This document shows, in pieces, positions 1 to 13,762 of a stretch of DNA of 64,000 bases. The notes under the pieces are model-generated. The model was not told the origin of the DNA and ran no database searches. It saw only the letters and a list, made by a program, of their open reading frames with translations. The translations under genes were made by a program, and so were the position numbers. The DNA lies in assembly GCA_013397455.1 (NCBI GenBank), contig VYZB01000014.1, positions 1,770,581 through 1,834,580 on the forward strand. The letters are read 5' to 3'. Position 1 is the stretch's first letter. The number at the start of each line of letters is the position of its first letter. This DNA is from Crotophaga sulcirostris (Eukaryota > Chordata > Aves > Cuculiformes > Crotophagidae).

Positions 1-2792
1 TCTCTCAGAGTGATACTTCAGTGTTATTTTCGCCTTATAAATTCATTACATCAAGGGAAAGACAATTGATCTTATTTCCATTGGTTTTTTTTAGCAGACA
101 GCAATTATACAATCATTGCACCTTTACAAAAACACTTTAAACATACTAATTTACATCTCCCATTATGGTCCAGCAGTTCAGACAGAAGGAAATGCCAGTC
201 ATTACAACTATCACATCGAGTCATTGAGGCTTCTGGATATGCAAAAACCCTAGAGAAAGTGAATCCCCAAGATATAAAAGATTTATTTTTTTAGAGAAAG
301 ATTCAGATACAAAACCATGGTCCTTTGAGAGCAGATAAACTAGATGTCAAGGTTATTTTCTTCAAAACAGCTTAACAAGCAGGTGCTGAGCCCATGGTGG
401 CCGTTTATCAAGCGTGGCACATGAGGCAAGTTGCTGGCACATCCTTGCAGCAAAACCATCAGGTCTCACAGCAGATCCCCTGCTAGTTTGAAGTGTCTCC
501 CCACCACCTCCACCTCTCGTTTCTCATCAGTTCTCCGCAGCCAGCAACAGATCATTTCATCCTGTTACTTATGCCACAGACATACAGACTCGAGGAAAAA
601 AGGGCATAACAACATTACATCGTTTAAGCAAGCGACTTAGCTGACTACATCAAATTCTGCCTGAAATGCTGGAAAGAACAAAAGACCTTTAATTAAACTA
701 ACTAGCCCTGAGCCAGAGAAATACTTTTTTCCTGCTGATTCATTTGATAGGAGGTGATGATGCTGAGATCACCTTCACAATCCAAAGCACTACTGAGTGA
801 TCCCCTCCAGTGCACTCAAATCCCTCTTGTTGCAAATGCCTCTGCAGCAGACTGTGCTTCCCAGGGACTTGCCTTGCCCCATTCGCACCCAGGTCAGCTC
901 CAGGGTTTATTTTTGCTGCTGATAACCAGACTCTCATGGCCTCCTTGTACTGCTAGGCGCAAAATGGAAGTAAAGAAAAAAACCCACCATGCCATGCCCT
1001 GAGGTACTCATAGTTCAAATAATTTCACATGAAAATCCATGAGAGTCAGAGTCGTCCCCTCCACAGGGTTGTGCCAAGGACACAAGTCTGCCTCCCTTGG
1101 GCACAGACTGATGCTGAGCTCTGGCAGGAGAGCCCAACCTCGCACTGGTCTGGGGTCTGGACAAGTTGGGTGCAGGGGAGGGAGAGGGCACCGCCCTCCT
1201 GCTGTATCTCCACTCACCCACGTCAGGTTTGCCAATCTCCTTAGAAAAGCCAGGCTCATCATGGGAGCAAACTGCTGCAGGGAAGAGATACAGCTTTGTA
1301 CCACCCAGCATGATGCTCCATCATGTGGCTCTGCCCAAGCCCACACAATGCATTATCTTTTACTACACACTGAAACAAACCGCCTTTTTTAATGCTTTTT
1401 TCTTTTCTTCCGGAGAGGAGCTAATTAGAGTGGAAAAGGATCTCTATGACTCTCACATGTATGACTCCTGTACTTCAGAGGTTTTTAATTTGCGTTATGC
1501 GACTACCATGCACACACTGTACTTGGAATTACACAGCACATAACCTAATCAAATAACACTAACCATGCCAGGTAGTTAAATCATGCTGTGATAAGCAAGG
1601 ATAATGATTTTGTGTAGGCATGGCAAAGTCTCTCTTGCACTTCGGTCAAAATGGCATCTACTACCAATTATCAAGCTGGCAAAATGTTTCTGTTATTGAG
1701 AGCAGTGGTTTGTTTAACTTAACAGGCAAAGTGCATGGCTGGAGGTGCATGAAGTCACATAGCCAGTGCTACTCAGCTGTCGGTGAAGTAGGCTACAGGT
1801 TGAGCACAACCCAACAGGGGGGTGTTCTGTTGTCAAAAAAGCCAAAGCATCACACAGAGCTGGGTGGACAAGGCCTTGAGGACAAGAGTCCTCGCCGTAT
1901 GGCAAAATCCACTGCAAAGAAGAAAACAATTACTTCCCTTTGTCCACGACAAGAAATTAAAGATGTGTTACAGCATGGAAGCCAGGTTGGATACAGTGGA
2001 CAAAGTCCTACCCCAAAAAAATGCAGATGCACAGGAGGAGGTGGTCTGGGAGCCTGCGTCCCTACATCCCTGGTGGGATGGCTAGACAAGCACCACCAAG
2101 AATGACGCAGGCACGTTCAATCCTGCTTCAAGGGAGGAAGACTATCAGATTGCCTGAGGTCCTTCCAGTCCCATTTTTACGGGATTTCTACTCTTGACTC
2201 CAGCTATCCCGTCATCCCTCACAGGAGGCAGCCCACAGCCCGACGCTGCTCCGCAACAGCCCCCGCGAGAGGCGCAGGCTATATTTATTCTGGTACATTG
2301 CAGTGGGAAGCTTTAATCTGTGTAATCGCCTCAGAAAAGATTTCATTCAGTGAGGGGAAAGCAATTACCATTTCATTTGCAACCAGTTGCCTTCCCAGGG
2401 TCTTCATCTATCAGAGCTGGAGGGTCCTGTCATCCCCTGCACCTGCCTGGACTATTTCTGAGAGAGAGGTTCGTGCCTCTGAGAAAAGCATTTGCAGATA
2501 CTCAAGGTTTTCAGCCCCTCTTCGAAGCCATTTTCCTCCTCCCAGCTGCTATTGCTTTTATCTGACAGCATACACCCTGCATGAAGAAAACAACTGGATA
2601 TAATCCTAGATTAAAGGGATTGTAGCACAGAAATAAATACAAGCCATACCCTCGATAGGGCCCGCTGTCGTCATTCACTGATCACAGACCTCGGCTGTTT
2701 GGGAGGTGGGCAGATGGTGGTGGCATTTTGGATACTCTCTGCAGCTCCTGATTTTCCTAGACAGGCATTTACATCTCCCTGCATAGGTGGGT

Positions 2793-2860
2793 GGAAAAAA
2801 ACCCCAACAACCTAAAAATGAAAAAAAACCCAAAAAAAGCCAAACAAAACCCCCAACCCT
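2793..2860. repeat. A/C-rich low-complexity tract
   Basis: On the plus strand this is almost entirely A and C, with short A runs separated by CCC and CAAC blocks. There is no regular unit. It is probably simple low-complexity DNA. Confidence 0.7.
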
Positions 2861-3212
2861 AATCCTTAGTATTTCCATATAAAGCTCGACTAAAATCCCA
2901 TTGAAATGTCACTCCAAAAACTTGCAACTAGAATCCCAAATTCTCAGCATGACCCTGTGTGTGCTAGCCCTGTTGGAGCTGTTCATCTCAGTGCTAGGAA
3001 GGTCCATGGCCCCATAACAACTACACCAGGAACCACAGGAAGGTGACTGGGGCCTAAAACAGACAAGCAAAAAGTCCTGAGGAAAGGACACTCATTGTCT
3101 ACTGCAGCAACGACCACAATAGCCAAGCAATGCAAAAGCCCACCAGGAAATCCTTATGACCTTCTCTTACCTCAGGAAAGTCACAATATACTTATATGCA
3201 CAGCTGCATATT

Positions 3213-3228
3213 AAAAAAAAAAAAAAAA
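3213..3228. repeat. Poly(A) run, 16 bases
   Basis: A run of 16 A. I see no retrotransposon body directly upstream, so it cannot be assigned as a LINE or retrogene tail. Confidence 0.8.
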
Positions 3229-6200
3229 GACACTTCAATCTTTTGCTCTTTTCAGCCTGGCAGCCAAAGCAGCTTGACTTGATAAAGAGACTTGAGAGCT
3301 ATGAAAACTACACATTAAAGGAGAAAATATCCAACTGTCTTTCTCCTGTAAATTGTGACAGCCAAAAAATCCAACCCTAAAATAAAGACGTGCCTGAAGG
3401 TAGCAATTTTACAATCAGCAACATAATGATTTATATCATTGCTGTCATCTTTGTTGGGGAAAAGGAAGCCAGGTATTGTGATCATTAGCTTTTTGATACA
3501 GATGATCTTTTTAAATGAGGAAAAACACATGCATTTTAATAAGGAACTGAAGGAAATAGCCTCAAAATACTAACAGAAGAATCTGCAGCTCACGCCAAGA
3601 TTTGCAAACACAGGAGATGAATATTACGCCAATGGTATCGTTGTGGCATCCTGAGCTGCTGCACATCCGAATCCGTGCATGGCAGCCTCACTCACCTTTG
3701 AAGCATGTAATCCTGTACCCTCCCAAAACATGGATCCTCATGCCACAGGCCCTGAGCAGGCACAGCCTGGAAACTGGCCCAGCTTCCACCAGACCCTGTG
3801 GGCTTCCAAGTGCTGGTCCCAAAGAGCAAGGTGCCATCGCTCCCACCCAGGCCAGGGCTGTGCAGAGGGCTAGGGCTCCCCAGCATCCCATCGGCACCGG
3901 GCATGGAGCAGCAGCATTGGGTCCCACTGAGCAACAGCTGCTCCAGACTCTCATCTTAAAACAGAGAGCCAAGACATTCCTGTATCTTTTCTCAGAGAAG
4001 TTCCAGAAGCAAAGTCTGGTTACTGATGTCTAAGCTCCTGCCTATGCCTTGGTAGGCACACATGAGGCAGGTAGTACAAGACAGGAGGCTGCTGCTGGCA
4101 AAGGATTAAAAATCAACTTGACCTTTAATGCTAAAATTTAAAGTAACGACTCAGCTTCTCATGCTTCCATTCCCTAATGTAACCATAATCAGATTTGTGG
4201 CTGAGATCAGAAAACTCTTCTCAGAGACCAATTTACAGGCAACCTTCAATAAGCCTGGGTGATAGGACAGCAAGGACACCAGCACAGGCTTTCTCAAGGT
4301 CCTGATGGAGCAGGTTTGAAGTCGGGAAGCATTTTAAGGTCACAGAACAGGATTTTCTGCAGGTGACAGCAGCAGTATATCAAATCTTGCTGAATGCTTG
4401 CAGAGGAAAACAACATAGAAGTCACTAAGAGCACTCAGCTGGGATGGGAAGTCCTTATATGGGAACTCCAAAACCAAAACCACCCAATGCTCAACACAGA
4501 TGAAAAGGATAAAGACCAAGTCTAAAAAGCTAATTTCTACCCCATATAGTATTTTAATGGAATAAAGGAAAGGTTCAGCCCATACTCAGTAAGTTTTCTT
4601 TCTGAATCCCACAGGATATGCAAAAAAACCCTTCCTCCAGAGAAAAAGCTGTGTCACCTCCAAGTTCATGGCTTGCATTGATGGCCATATAATCTCACCC
4701 TGCGTACAGCAGTTTCAGGCTTTCAACAGATTACTCAGACTGACCAGGATGGACACTGAGGATGCTCATGAGTCCAGTGCCATGGCACGTCGGTGCGAGC
4801 AGTTGGCAGTTGTTTGGCACTGTTCAACTCACAGATCAGCACTCCTGCCTCCCAGTTCTCAATTTCCCAGTATTTCTGGCCCTGTGGGTCTGCAATACCT
4901 TCACCGCTGCTTGTCCTCCCACGTTGGCCATTGAAAAGTGTTGATAGCAACAGAAGTTGGACTATTTTCTGAAAGCAAGTCTAATTCAGTATAGTTCTGC
5001 TCTGCAAATTCCCTGGGAAGAGAGGAATACCACCAGCTCTTGTGTCTAGCCCTCCTCCTGCACAGCCCGTCTCCTGTTGCCTAGTGTAACCAGCCAAGAG
5101 CAGATGAGGCCCTGATATAAGTGCCAAAATGTGCACCTGCAGCTGTGTCGAGCAAAACAGAGGCATTTGCTGCACACGAGGTACTACACAGTGAAGGGCT
5201 AAGACACCTCTCACCCTCCCTGCCCCACCAGGGAATGCCACTCTACCAACCATCCTTCTGCCAATAAACCCTCCCCATCTCTGTTAAAATCACATCGGCA
5301 TCTCAGATGCACAAGTATCTCATTTTTCAGGCTTTTGTGAGAAGTTGTGGGTGCACAAAGCAGTAATGATTAGGTCTAGAGCATCCTGGTGGCAAGGTCT
5401 TTCCCACAGCCAGGTGCTGAGCCCTTCCCTGCTTTCCTGTCTCATCTCTGCACGACAGCTAGCACAGATCTCAGGGGCTCACCTGGGAGTTCATCCTGCT
5501 CTGTGCAATACTGCTAACGACAAAAGCTAACAGCAACACCTCCAGCAAGGCAAAGAGAATGCAAGCACAGCCTCAAAACATTAGTCACTACAAACACAAT
5601 GCATAACCTGGAGCTGAACACACATGGGGCATATTTTAATTTACTTTAATTATGAATGAATGTGGGTTTATCTGGTGTTTACTCCAGAGCAATAAAAACA
5701 CATCCAAAACTATAAATCCTCTGCAAAGAGCAATCACCAGTGGATGTCTACCTTGACCACCAGAACCAGCGTAAGCAAGCAGAGATACAATTGAATGCCA
5801 AAGGTTGACATTTTTCATGCACAAGAATGGGAGTTTTCCTTATGTGATATCCTTACATGATGCTGTGTGCACTCTCAGTAGATGCCCCCCAACAATCTCT
5901 TTTTATTTGCTTATTCTTTTGCATAACATATTTACTAAACCAAAGGCTGAAAAGCAAGAAAAAACCCCACTCAGGAAGGAAAAGGCATAAGGAAGGATTG
6001 CCTACGTTCACCAGGACAAATGATAATTATGACTGTGATCTTGTGTTGCAGTCCATTAGTTATAAATACACACCACCAGCAAGGTACCAGGGCGGGGAAA
6101 GAGCTTTACTGGAAAGGACACAGGAACAGACCCCAAAAGCAGAGCATTCATCGCTCTCCAAAAGGTAACCCCAAGTGCTCCTTTCACATGAGATCACATT

Positions 6201-9200
6201 TTCCTGCTCATGCTGGACAGAACGGTAAATGATATTAATAAAACCCACATTGCATCTCTGAGTCCTTGGAGGGAAGGGAAAGTGGTACTTCATATTTCTA
6301 TAAAACAATTAGTATTGACAGAACAGACTACAATACAGCACTCAACCCAGAAGAGTAATTAACTATCACGGTAGCTTGCTTACTGGATGCAGATAGGAAG
6401 CAAGGAGGTGGTAATTAGAGAGCAAAAAGCCAAGCCAGACACACGGTTTTGCTATGAAAGAGGTATTGACCTGCAAACCCTCTGTGCAGGTTTCTGATGA
6501 GACGTCACGTACCCTGTGTCGAGCAGCAGAGCATCCCCAGCACAGCCACCAGCATCTCCCCAGGCACAGTGTGGAAAGAGCTAGAATCCAGCACTGATTC
6601 GGGAGTGCCTTCACCGCACAGGTTGTGCTCAGCCTCTCTCCCCCTTGCCTTGGTTTCTCTGTGCCTTAAATAAGAGCATGGCCATAAGCCACGCAGTGAG
6701 CTCTGGCCACTGACAGCATCTGTGATGGAAAAGTACCACCAATGCAGGATGGTGCCTGGGAAATTATCTGCAAGATACCAGATACTAGCAAATACTTTCC
6801 CACTGAAGTTCAAGGCAACTGGGTTCAGCATCCTCCTGATCTGCAAGCATGTGATTAATCCCAGAGACTGAAGCCTCAGGGACAGTTGGGGTTCCTTGCA
6901 CACAGTTTCAGCCTCATGATGCTTGGCTTTAAGCAATTTCGGAGTGAAAAGATATTCACCTCAGCCTAGGGTCCAGAAGAAAAGGACATTAAGTGCCCAA
7001 ACCTTCAGTGTTTCTCCTCCAAAGCAGAGTGTTATTGCGGATCTCTTTCTAAAAAGCTTAGGAAAACCCAAGAAACAAACAGGCTTTTCAATATAAACTT
7101 AGTAATAGTCCTCTAAGTCTGCTCCTCTAAGGAGATAATAAGATCACTGGTACCCTCCAAGAAAGGGGGGGAGCTACATGGGAGGAACATGTTCCTCCAT
7201 GCCAGCATCACAGCACCAAGAACACTGGGTACAAGGCACCACACTGCAACACCTAAGCCAGAGATTTAGGGGGATCCCACGCAGTGCCCATACCCTTGGG
7301 TAGCTCTATCCCACCCTTGGGATGCACTGACTCCCTACTCTACCTTATTCCCAGATTCCCAGCTACTGGGTGAAGTGCCCTGGCAGAGACTGGAGGCCCT
7401 CCTTGTGTCTTTGCAAGCAGGTGAAGCAGAAGCAAACAGTGTTTGTCCTTCAACACAAGCACCTTCCTCCGCCCTCTCCCCAGCTCCACACTTCCCTTTT
7501 CTTTCTCTCTTTTTCCAGGGGTGGTTTCCAGCATGGACTGGTGATGCCCCTCCACAGGGTAGCCACCAGTGCACAGAAAAACAGCCCACATGAAGCTAAT
7601 GCACTTACACCCACGCGTGTGCTTCTGGCAAGCAGCTCACAAGTTGGGCTGGAACACTATGGAGTATGAAAAACAAAGCTCTTTCCTGCTGTGAAGTTTT
7701 GAAACAATTCAGCAGGCTTTTCCATACTGGTGAAAAGCTGGGGTTACGCACACAGCAAGGAGTGAACGTGCAGCAGTTCTGTGCACAGCTCCAGAGGCAG
7801 AGAACTATTCTGCAGTGGTGCAACTGACTGCTTCATTCCTGATATCTCTGAAACAAGGGAAGGAACTCACCCAGCGAGGGCTTCGCAAGGATGCTGTGCT
7901 CTCCAGGGCACAGGTACCAAGACACTGGAATGATGAAGGCCAGCATAGGAGCCTAAAGATGTCAGGCATTTGTTGGGCCAAAGTGAGTACCAGAATGACT
8001 AAGTCATTCTCTCTGGCTAGCTCAAACTCTCACAGCACAGTTAACAGCTATTTGAGAAACGGATCAGACTCTGGAAGCAACACTAGTTTCTGGATATCGA
8101 GCCTCTGAAGAAGCTGGGTAAGGAAGGCAAGACTGCTGCAGGGCCTGCTGCAAGTGGTTTAGGACACAAGACCTGCTAGGAGATGGCAGCTTAGCAACCA
8201 GACTTTGCAGCAATCAAAGCTACAGAGACCTTGGGGTGAAAGCCACAGTTCCCACCAGCCAACGTCAAACTTCACCCAGCACTGTAGAGCAACAGGGCCT
8301 CCCCTGCCACTTTCTCCTGACAGCAAACCCAAGAGGGTAATTGCAAGAACATCACAGATGCAAATATGGCATTAAGGTTTTGGATGCAGGGGTTTTAAGG
8401 CAAGAATCCTGATGAGCCTTTCCGCATGCTCCCTGTGCACACAGACCAGTTTGCTATTGCCGTACGCACCCGTTCACTCATTTGAGCAACAGTCCCTTCT
8501 CCCAGGCTTTCTGGTGGCAGGGATCATCACCTTCCGCACCAGGAGGACATCAGAGAGGGAATACTGCATCTTCTAAATAATATCACTAAGTCAAATAATT
8601 TCACCAGCTCTGGGGAATCCCAGCCAGGTTCTGAAGCCACAGGAGTTAAGAACAGTGCCACAGAGCTGCTGCCGCACAGATGACAGAGTCGCTTAAAAAC
8701 ACAGCACTTACTTTTCATTTCTTCTCTTCCCAAAATGCCATTGCCACTCTCAACACGCTAGGATGAGAAAACCTTGTTTTCACTGGAATATTCCACCAGA
8801 AATCACCTTTGCATTCTTGCTCCGTGCTGTGTTAACAAAGTAAACCACACCTTGGCCCCAACGAAAACAATGTGTTTTTTTGCCTCTGACAAGTCACTGC
8901 TTTACCTCACCTCAGTGTCCCAGCTCGTATGCAATAGCGGCGCCTGTTTTCACAACACAATTAACTGTAGCAGCAGGTAACAGCCAACATACAGCTCCTG
9001 CCAACACGAATGCACTGGTTTCATCTTGGGACCCGCTCCTCTGCTGATAGAGCTCAATACGGCTCCACCAGCATCAATGGGCAACGAGAAGGGCAAAGGA
9101 AATCATAGATAAGTGAAAACCGACAGCAGCAAAGAAAAACACCCTGGTCCTGCTGCAATAATCAATAGATCATTTAGGTACCAAATCAGCTCTAAAGGAG

Positions 9201-11609
9201 AGGGTAAAGGAAGCCAGCAGGATATGGAATAAAATTTGGCAGCTGCTATTTTAGTGCCAGAAAGGCAGTAGAGTAGGACCGCAGCTGGATGGCACTGAGT
9301 GGAGAGGCAGCTCTGAGGCACTCGGGTCCATCCCACATGACTTTACTACTACACGGAACCAGCAGCTCTCCCCAACTCTCTTCTCGTACAAGTGATGTTA
9401 GGAAGGGAAGAGATCGGGAATTATTACTGTGCCACAACTCTAAAATACTTCCTCATGTAGGCAAGAAACTGCTCCCATCAAAAGAAGTCTAATTTCAGCG
9501 TGTATGTGCATGAATGCACAAGGTAAGAACTAAAAATAGAGAGACCCTATTTCCATGCATCGAGTCAGCAGGTACAGAAACAGCGTAAACAGTGATTCAG
9601 CAGCAGTTCACATGATGCGGAAGGTTGTTCCCTTGCCTCTGCCTCCACGTTTGCAGCCTTTCCCACCCGGGCTTGGTCCCCGGCTCCCAGCAGCTTGTAA
9701 GAGCAATGCCCAGGTCTACCTGGGAAGATCTGCCAGCCACAGGGGACTCATCAGCTGCTCAGCTCCCTTGGGAAGGGGTGATGTGGGGTGGCTGCAAATG
9801 CCCTTCAGGCAAGGTCCAGCCCCAAGAACACAGACATTTACATAGTTTCTGTCTACAGCAGTTTTTCTAGTGCAAAGTCTAATAATTAACTGTTTTGCCA
9901 GGAAAATAGCTGCATAAGCCACATTTTTGCTCTTTTTTTCATTGATCTTATAAGCCTCGTATCTACAAATTTCAGTCATCCAAGTTGGGTACAGAGAGAG
10001 GCACAACACAGAACCATAGCGTATGGTTGCCATCGCTGGTGCAAACAAGTGCTGTGACTCCATAAACACCCCTGATAAATTGCACAAGATGACACCAAGG
10101 ACATTTTTCAAGTCCTGTGAGATTTGCTACATAAACAGTTATGACCTTGTACACATGGTTTTAACAGGGACAAGTTGTTTTTTGTTGGTTCTCACCCCGA
10201 AGTTTTTCATTAATGTTTGCTGAGAAGCCAGAAGGAAAAGGAGATATATGAAAAGGAGAAATACTGGAGAGTAAAAACATAATCTTTAATCTACCTTACA
10301 TTTTCTAAAACTGTAACTTACCTCTTCAAGCAGAGAGAATGAAAACTTTTCAGAGACTTCCCACACCAGCTCCCAAGGCCCTGGGGCTAACATACTGCTT
10401 TCTGCTTTACCAAACTCTGCTTTTGGCTCCAGCCACCATCTCTCCCAAAGGCATCAGTGCCATGGGAAAAATCCCCAGTCTGGCTATTTAGCGATGCTGA
10501 TGTTCAGTGACTTCTGGCTGTGGCCCCACTGTCCAAGCCATGGAGCATCCAGAGATACCACCAGTGTGGGGGTTTGCTCCTACATGCTGCCATCTTGCAA
10601 CAAGCTCCCCTGTCTTTTCACGGCAACCTCAGCTCTTGGCTGGGACAGGGATCAGCGATGGTCATGTGGGGCTGGCTGGTCCCATGGATCACCTGGGGAG
10701 GTCTGGCGTAGCACCCATGGTGCCTTTACTGAATTTGGTTTTTTCTTGCTTTAAGAAAGTGCCTGTTTTTTACAATCCTCCTCCACGAAAGAAGCTGGTT
10801 TAACCAAAAGCACTGAGAGGCAATGTAGCAAAACCCTGCCTGCAGGGATGCCAAAATCAGATGCACCTCCACGTCAGCCTTAAAAACCTTATGGATTCTG
10901 TTGTTACAATTGCTTTTCTGGTCAAAACGCATGGAGCCAGCAGCACTGCCAGGCAGATGGGAACACTTAGAGCATGGTACATCATCTGCATCCACCTCAG
11001 ATGTGGCCTCACACTGTGCACCCCGGCCCCCACTGCACCCCCAGTGGCTGGGTCTCCCTGGGGCAATGCAGGAAGGGCAGATGGGAGACTATGGCCTCAT
11101 GTCCTCCAGGCATCATGCAGATATGCTCACCCAAAAATGCAGCCTGTGTCAGGCACACCACAGCCTGGCTCACCACCACTTACCTGCTAATTACCCCATG
11201 CAAAACTGAATAAATAATTATCTAAGCATTAAAATCAGAGAAGCTGTCATTACAGACTCATTTTTCTAACATGTGAGGGCTGATAGTCCTTTGAGCGAGC
11301 AAGGTCTACATGTAGCCAGCAAACCTTTTAACGGATGACAAAAAATATTCTTGAAGGGTTTCCTTGCACAACTTTGATTTATTCCCACACCATTCCTAGC
11401 CAGCATAACTGACCAAGAGCAACTGAAGTGCACGAGGATTTCAAGTTAATCTCAGAATGGATTAAAGTCCTTTCTGCTCTCACCTTGGCACACTCTGAAG
11501 CCTGGATGATTTGCGTTTTGACATCTAATTGAAATGAGAATTGCTGTCTGTCAGGCCTTAATCGTCACAAAAACATGGTTGTGCCTCTCTCCCCAAAGTA
11601 AACATTTAT

Positions 11610-11718
11610 AAAAAAAAACACCTTGAATATAGGTAAAAAAAAAAAAAAAAAAGGAATCAGAGCTGTGAAAAAAAAAAAAGAAGATTCTGTCTAAGAAAAA
11701 AAAAAAAAAAAGAAAAAA
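11610..11718. repeat. Oligo-A tract cluster with 30-base spacing
   Basis: After a shorter A run at about 11610, three long A runs occur at 11635-11652 (18 A), 11668-11679 (12 A) and 11696-11711 (16 A). Their midpoints lie 30 bases apart (11643.5, 11673.5, 11703.5). The linkers are 15-16 bases and differ from each other. This could be a decayed 30-base tandem duplication or simple-sequence expansion. Such tracts are known to be stiff and to disfavour nucleosomes, but nothing here proves a function. Confidence 0.75.
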
Positions 11719-13459
11719 TCAAGAAGGCACATCTGTTCTCTGGAGCCACAGCAAGGAAATATTACCACCATTAGCGTGAGGGTTATACAGCAAATGAAAC
11801 AACTGGTTAAAGAAAAAAAGTAAAGAAGTCACTTATAGTGTCATCTTTCATCATTAAATTTTAATGGAAAAAACATTGCAATTTGCTTACTCTGAATATA
11901 TACGCAATGCAAAGAGACCATCTGACATCATCGAGGCATAACACTGCAAGATAAATGGAGACTATTTGCCACACTACTGGAGCAGCTGTAACTCCCTCCC
12001 AGATTTGCAGCAATCAAACGAAAGGGCACAGAAATAGCAAGCCATCTGCTTCTTGCTGGCCACTGAATCTCGTGCATACAGCCAACAGGAAAGAATCGGG
12101 GGTCTTGCTCTTCTGCTCATATGAGCCTCACCAGGGGCAGCTGAGCTGTTACGCTAGTTCAAAAGCCCCTCCCTTGGCAGTCCTGTTTAATTTGTCCCTG
12201 CAAGCCTTAGCCATCACCACAGGACAAACATCTGGAAGCCCCGGCCTCAGTCACGGTTTGCGCTGCGAGTGCCCTAAGCAAGGACAGACGAAGCACATGC
12301 CGGTGCATCCAGAGAGCCTGGCTGGAGCAAAGCCTTGCTGCAGAGGCTCCCAGCAAGGCAATACCAGGCTTGGCAGTCCATGCTGCCTCCCTTTCATACA
12401 GCAGTTGGGTTTTGAGAGCACCAAAGCTGAAGATTTTCTTGTCCTGCTTCTGCATTACAGTGCAATTCTCCCTGTTGCACCCTCCCAAAGGACAGCAGCA
12501 CCCGTGACAAGTTCAGACACCCACAGAGGAACAAGAGGCCACACACTCCCCTGTGTACAGAAACACCAGGCAGCCTCCTGTCCGCCTTCCCAAAGGCAAA
12601 CAGAGAGGAGGAAAGGGTGCACAGCTATTGTGCATAGAGTTGTTAAGATCTATATGAAGTCCCACGTGTGTAAATTAAACATCAGCTCCTTTTATCATCA
12701 AGTGCGTACAACTTGTAAGCATGAATTATGCAAGACTGTTAACTCTTATTATGAGAGAGAGCAGCTGTAGAAGCTGCTCAGAGGACATGGGAAGGCACAG
12801 AAGGGGCAGCCCATGGATGCTCAGTGTCTGCGTGTGTCTGAGTCGCTCTCAGCAGGTCCAGATCTGCTGCTCCCAGGGACCAATACACCCTGCACTAAGC
12901 AATTAACTCAGCATCTCATAAGCCCTCACTGTCTTCCATTGCTCTATGGAGGAAAGTGAAATATTTTCATCACCTTTTTATTGATGGCAGCTTGAGAAAG
13001 ACCTGGAGAATAGTGTGGGCTTGTAAAGGAGTGAGCAGGGAGCTAAGCCTGTAACTCGGTTCAAACCCAAACTCCCAGCCAGCACCCAAACTGCCAAGCT
13101 CTGCCTCCACTTTCACCAGAGCACAAAGAACCTGAAACAGAAAATCCCTTCCAAGATCAGGGAACTTCAGTTCCTGTTGCAGTTCAGTAATTTGCTCTTT
13201 GACTAACGAATCCCCTGCGTTTGGCTGGAGCCCTCCTCCAGTGAGGATGCCAGCCTAGGGCAGCACCACACAGCCCATGCTGCCAGCCAAACAGGGCAGC
13301 AGGTGAATGCTGGCCCCTGTGCACTCACCTGTCTGAGCACACAACCTGCAGCATGCTGCAGGCTCCTTACCTCAGCCCTGTCTCCAAGGCTTTGCCAAGC
13401 TGACACCACATCTAGCAGATGTGCTCAGGCTGCCAGGGGTGAGCTCTGGCCATAAGCTA

Positions 13460-13762
13460 CCTATAGGGCAAGAAAGCTTTTGATAAAATTTCACATAAAA
13501 TATTAATCTCTCCAGTCAATACAAATGCTGTTAGGAGGGAGTGGTGGGGCCGTATGCAGCAAGGAAGTGTTTTGGAACATAACAGGTGCTGAAAGAGGAC
13601 GCACAGATTGTTATTAAGACCAGTTTCATTTATTGTATATATCACAGACTTGGAAGAACAAGCATCAAGCACCATGATTACATTTACTGATGATTCAGAG
13701 TTGTGTGGGCTTCTCAATACACAAGAGGAGGGCAATAAAGTCCCAGATAACTGTGAGCAAGC
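13460..13762 (+). mobile_element. Ancient CR1-type LINE remnant, reverse transcriptase part
   Basis: Two blocks of a CR1-family ORF2 reverse transcriptase can be read on the plus strand. At 13470-13511 the frame reads KKAFDKISHKILI, matching the family block around SKAFDTVSHNIL (motif A). At 13627-13760 it reads FIVYITDLEEQ and then TFTDDSELCG, matching the FADDTKLCG block of motif C, here with FTDD. The DNA itself also follows CR1 (GACCAGT, GACTTGGA, GATGATTCAGAGTTGTGTGG). The frame between the blocks is broken and the segment normally linking them is shortened. No 3' tail is present. The element is dead and far older than the other CR1 copies here. Confidence 0.72.

Larger units (their letters stand above)
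1..13459. other. Non-coding stretch, no gene recognised
   Basis: I see no supported gene here. The open frames are short, overlap on both strands and have the Pro/Ser/Trp/Cys-rich composition of non-coding DNA. The longest, 271 codons at 11955-12770 on the plus strand, resembles no family I know and has no splice signals supporting it. Local features are a small CpG-containing patch near 2220-2280 followed by an AT-rich TATATTTATT stretch, an A/C-rich tract at 2793-2860, a 16-base A run at 3213-3228, and three oligo-A tracts at 11635-11711. No CR1 3' end was recognised in this part. It is probably intergenic or intronic. Confidence 0.6.

Noticed and set aside
1735..1800. MIR-like core (GAAGTCACATAGCCAGT)
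   Set aside because: The match is limited to a few bases of the core and does not extend; a profile search would be needed.
9499..9522. 24-base microexon-like segment (TTTCAG ... CAAG/GTAAGA)
   Set aside because: The acceptor lacks a good pyrimidine tract and nothing nearby suggests a gene; isolated donor-like sites are expected many times in 64 kb.
11955..12770. 271-codon plus-strand open frame
   Set aside because: Low-complexity Ser/Cys/Pro/Gln-rich translation with no recognisable domain; probably chance.
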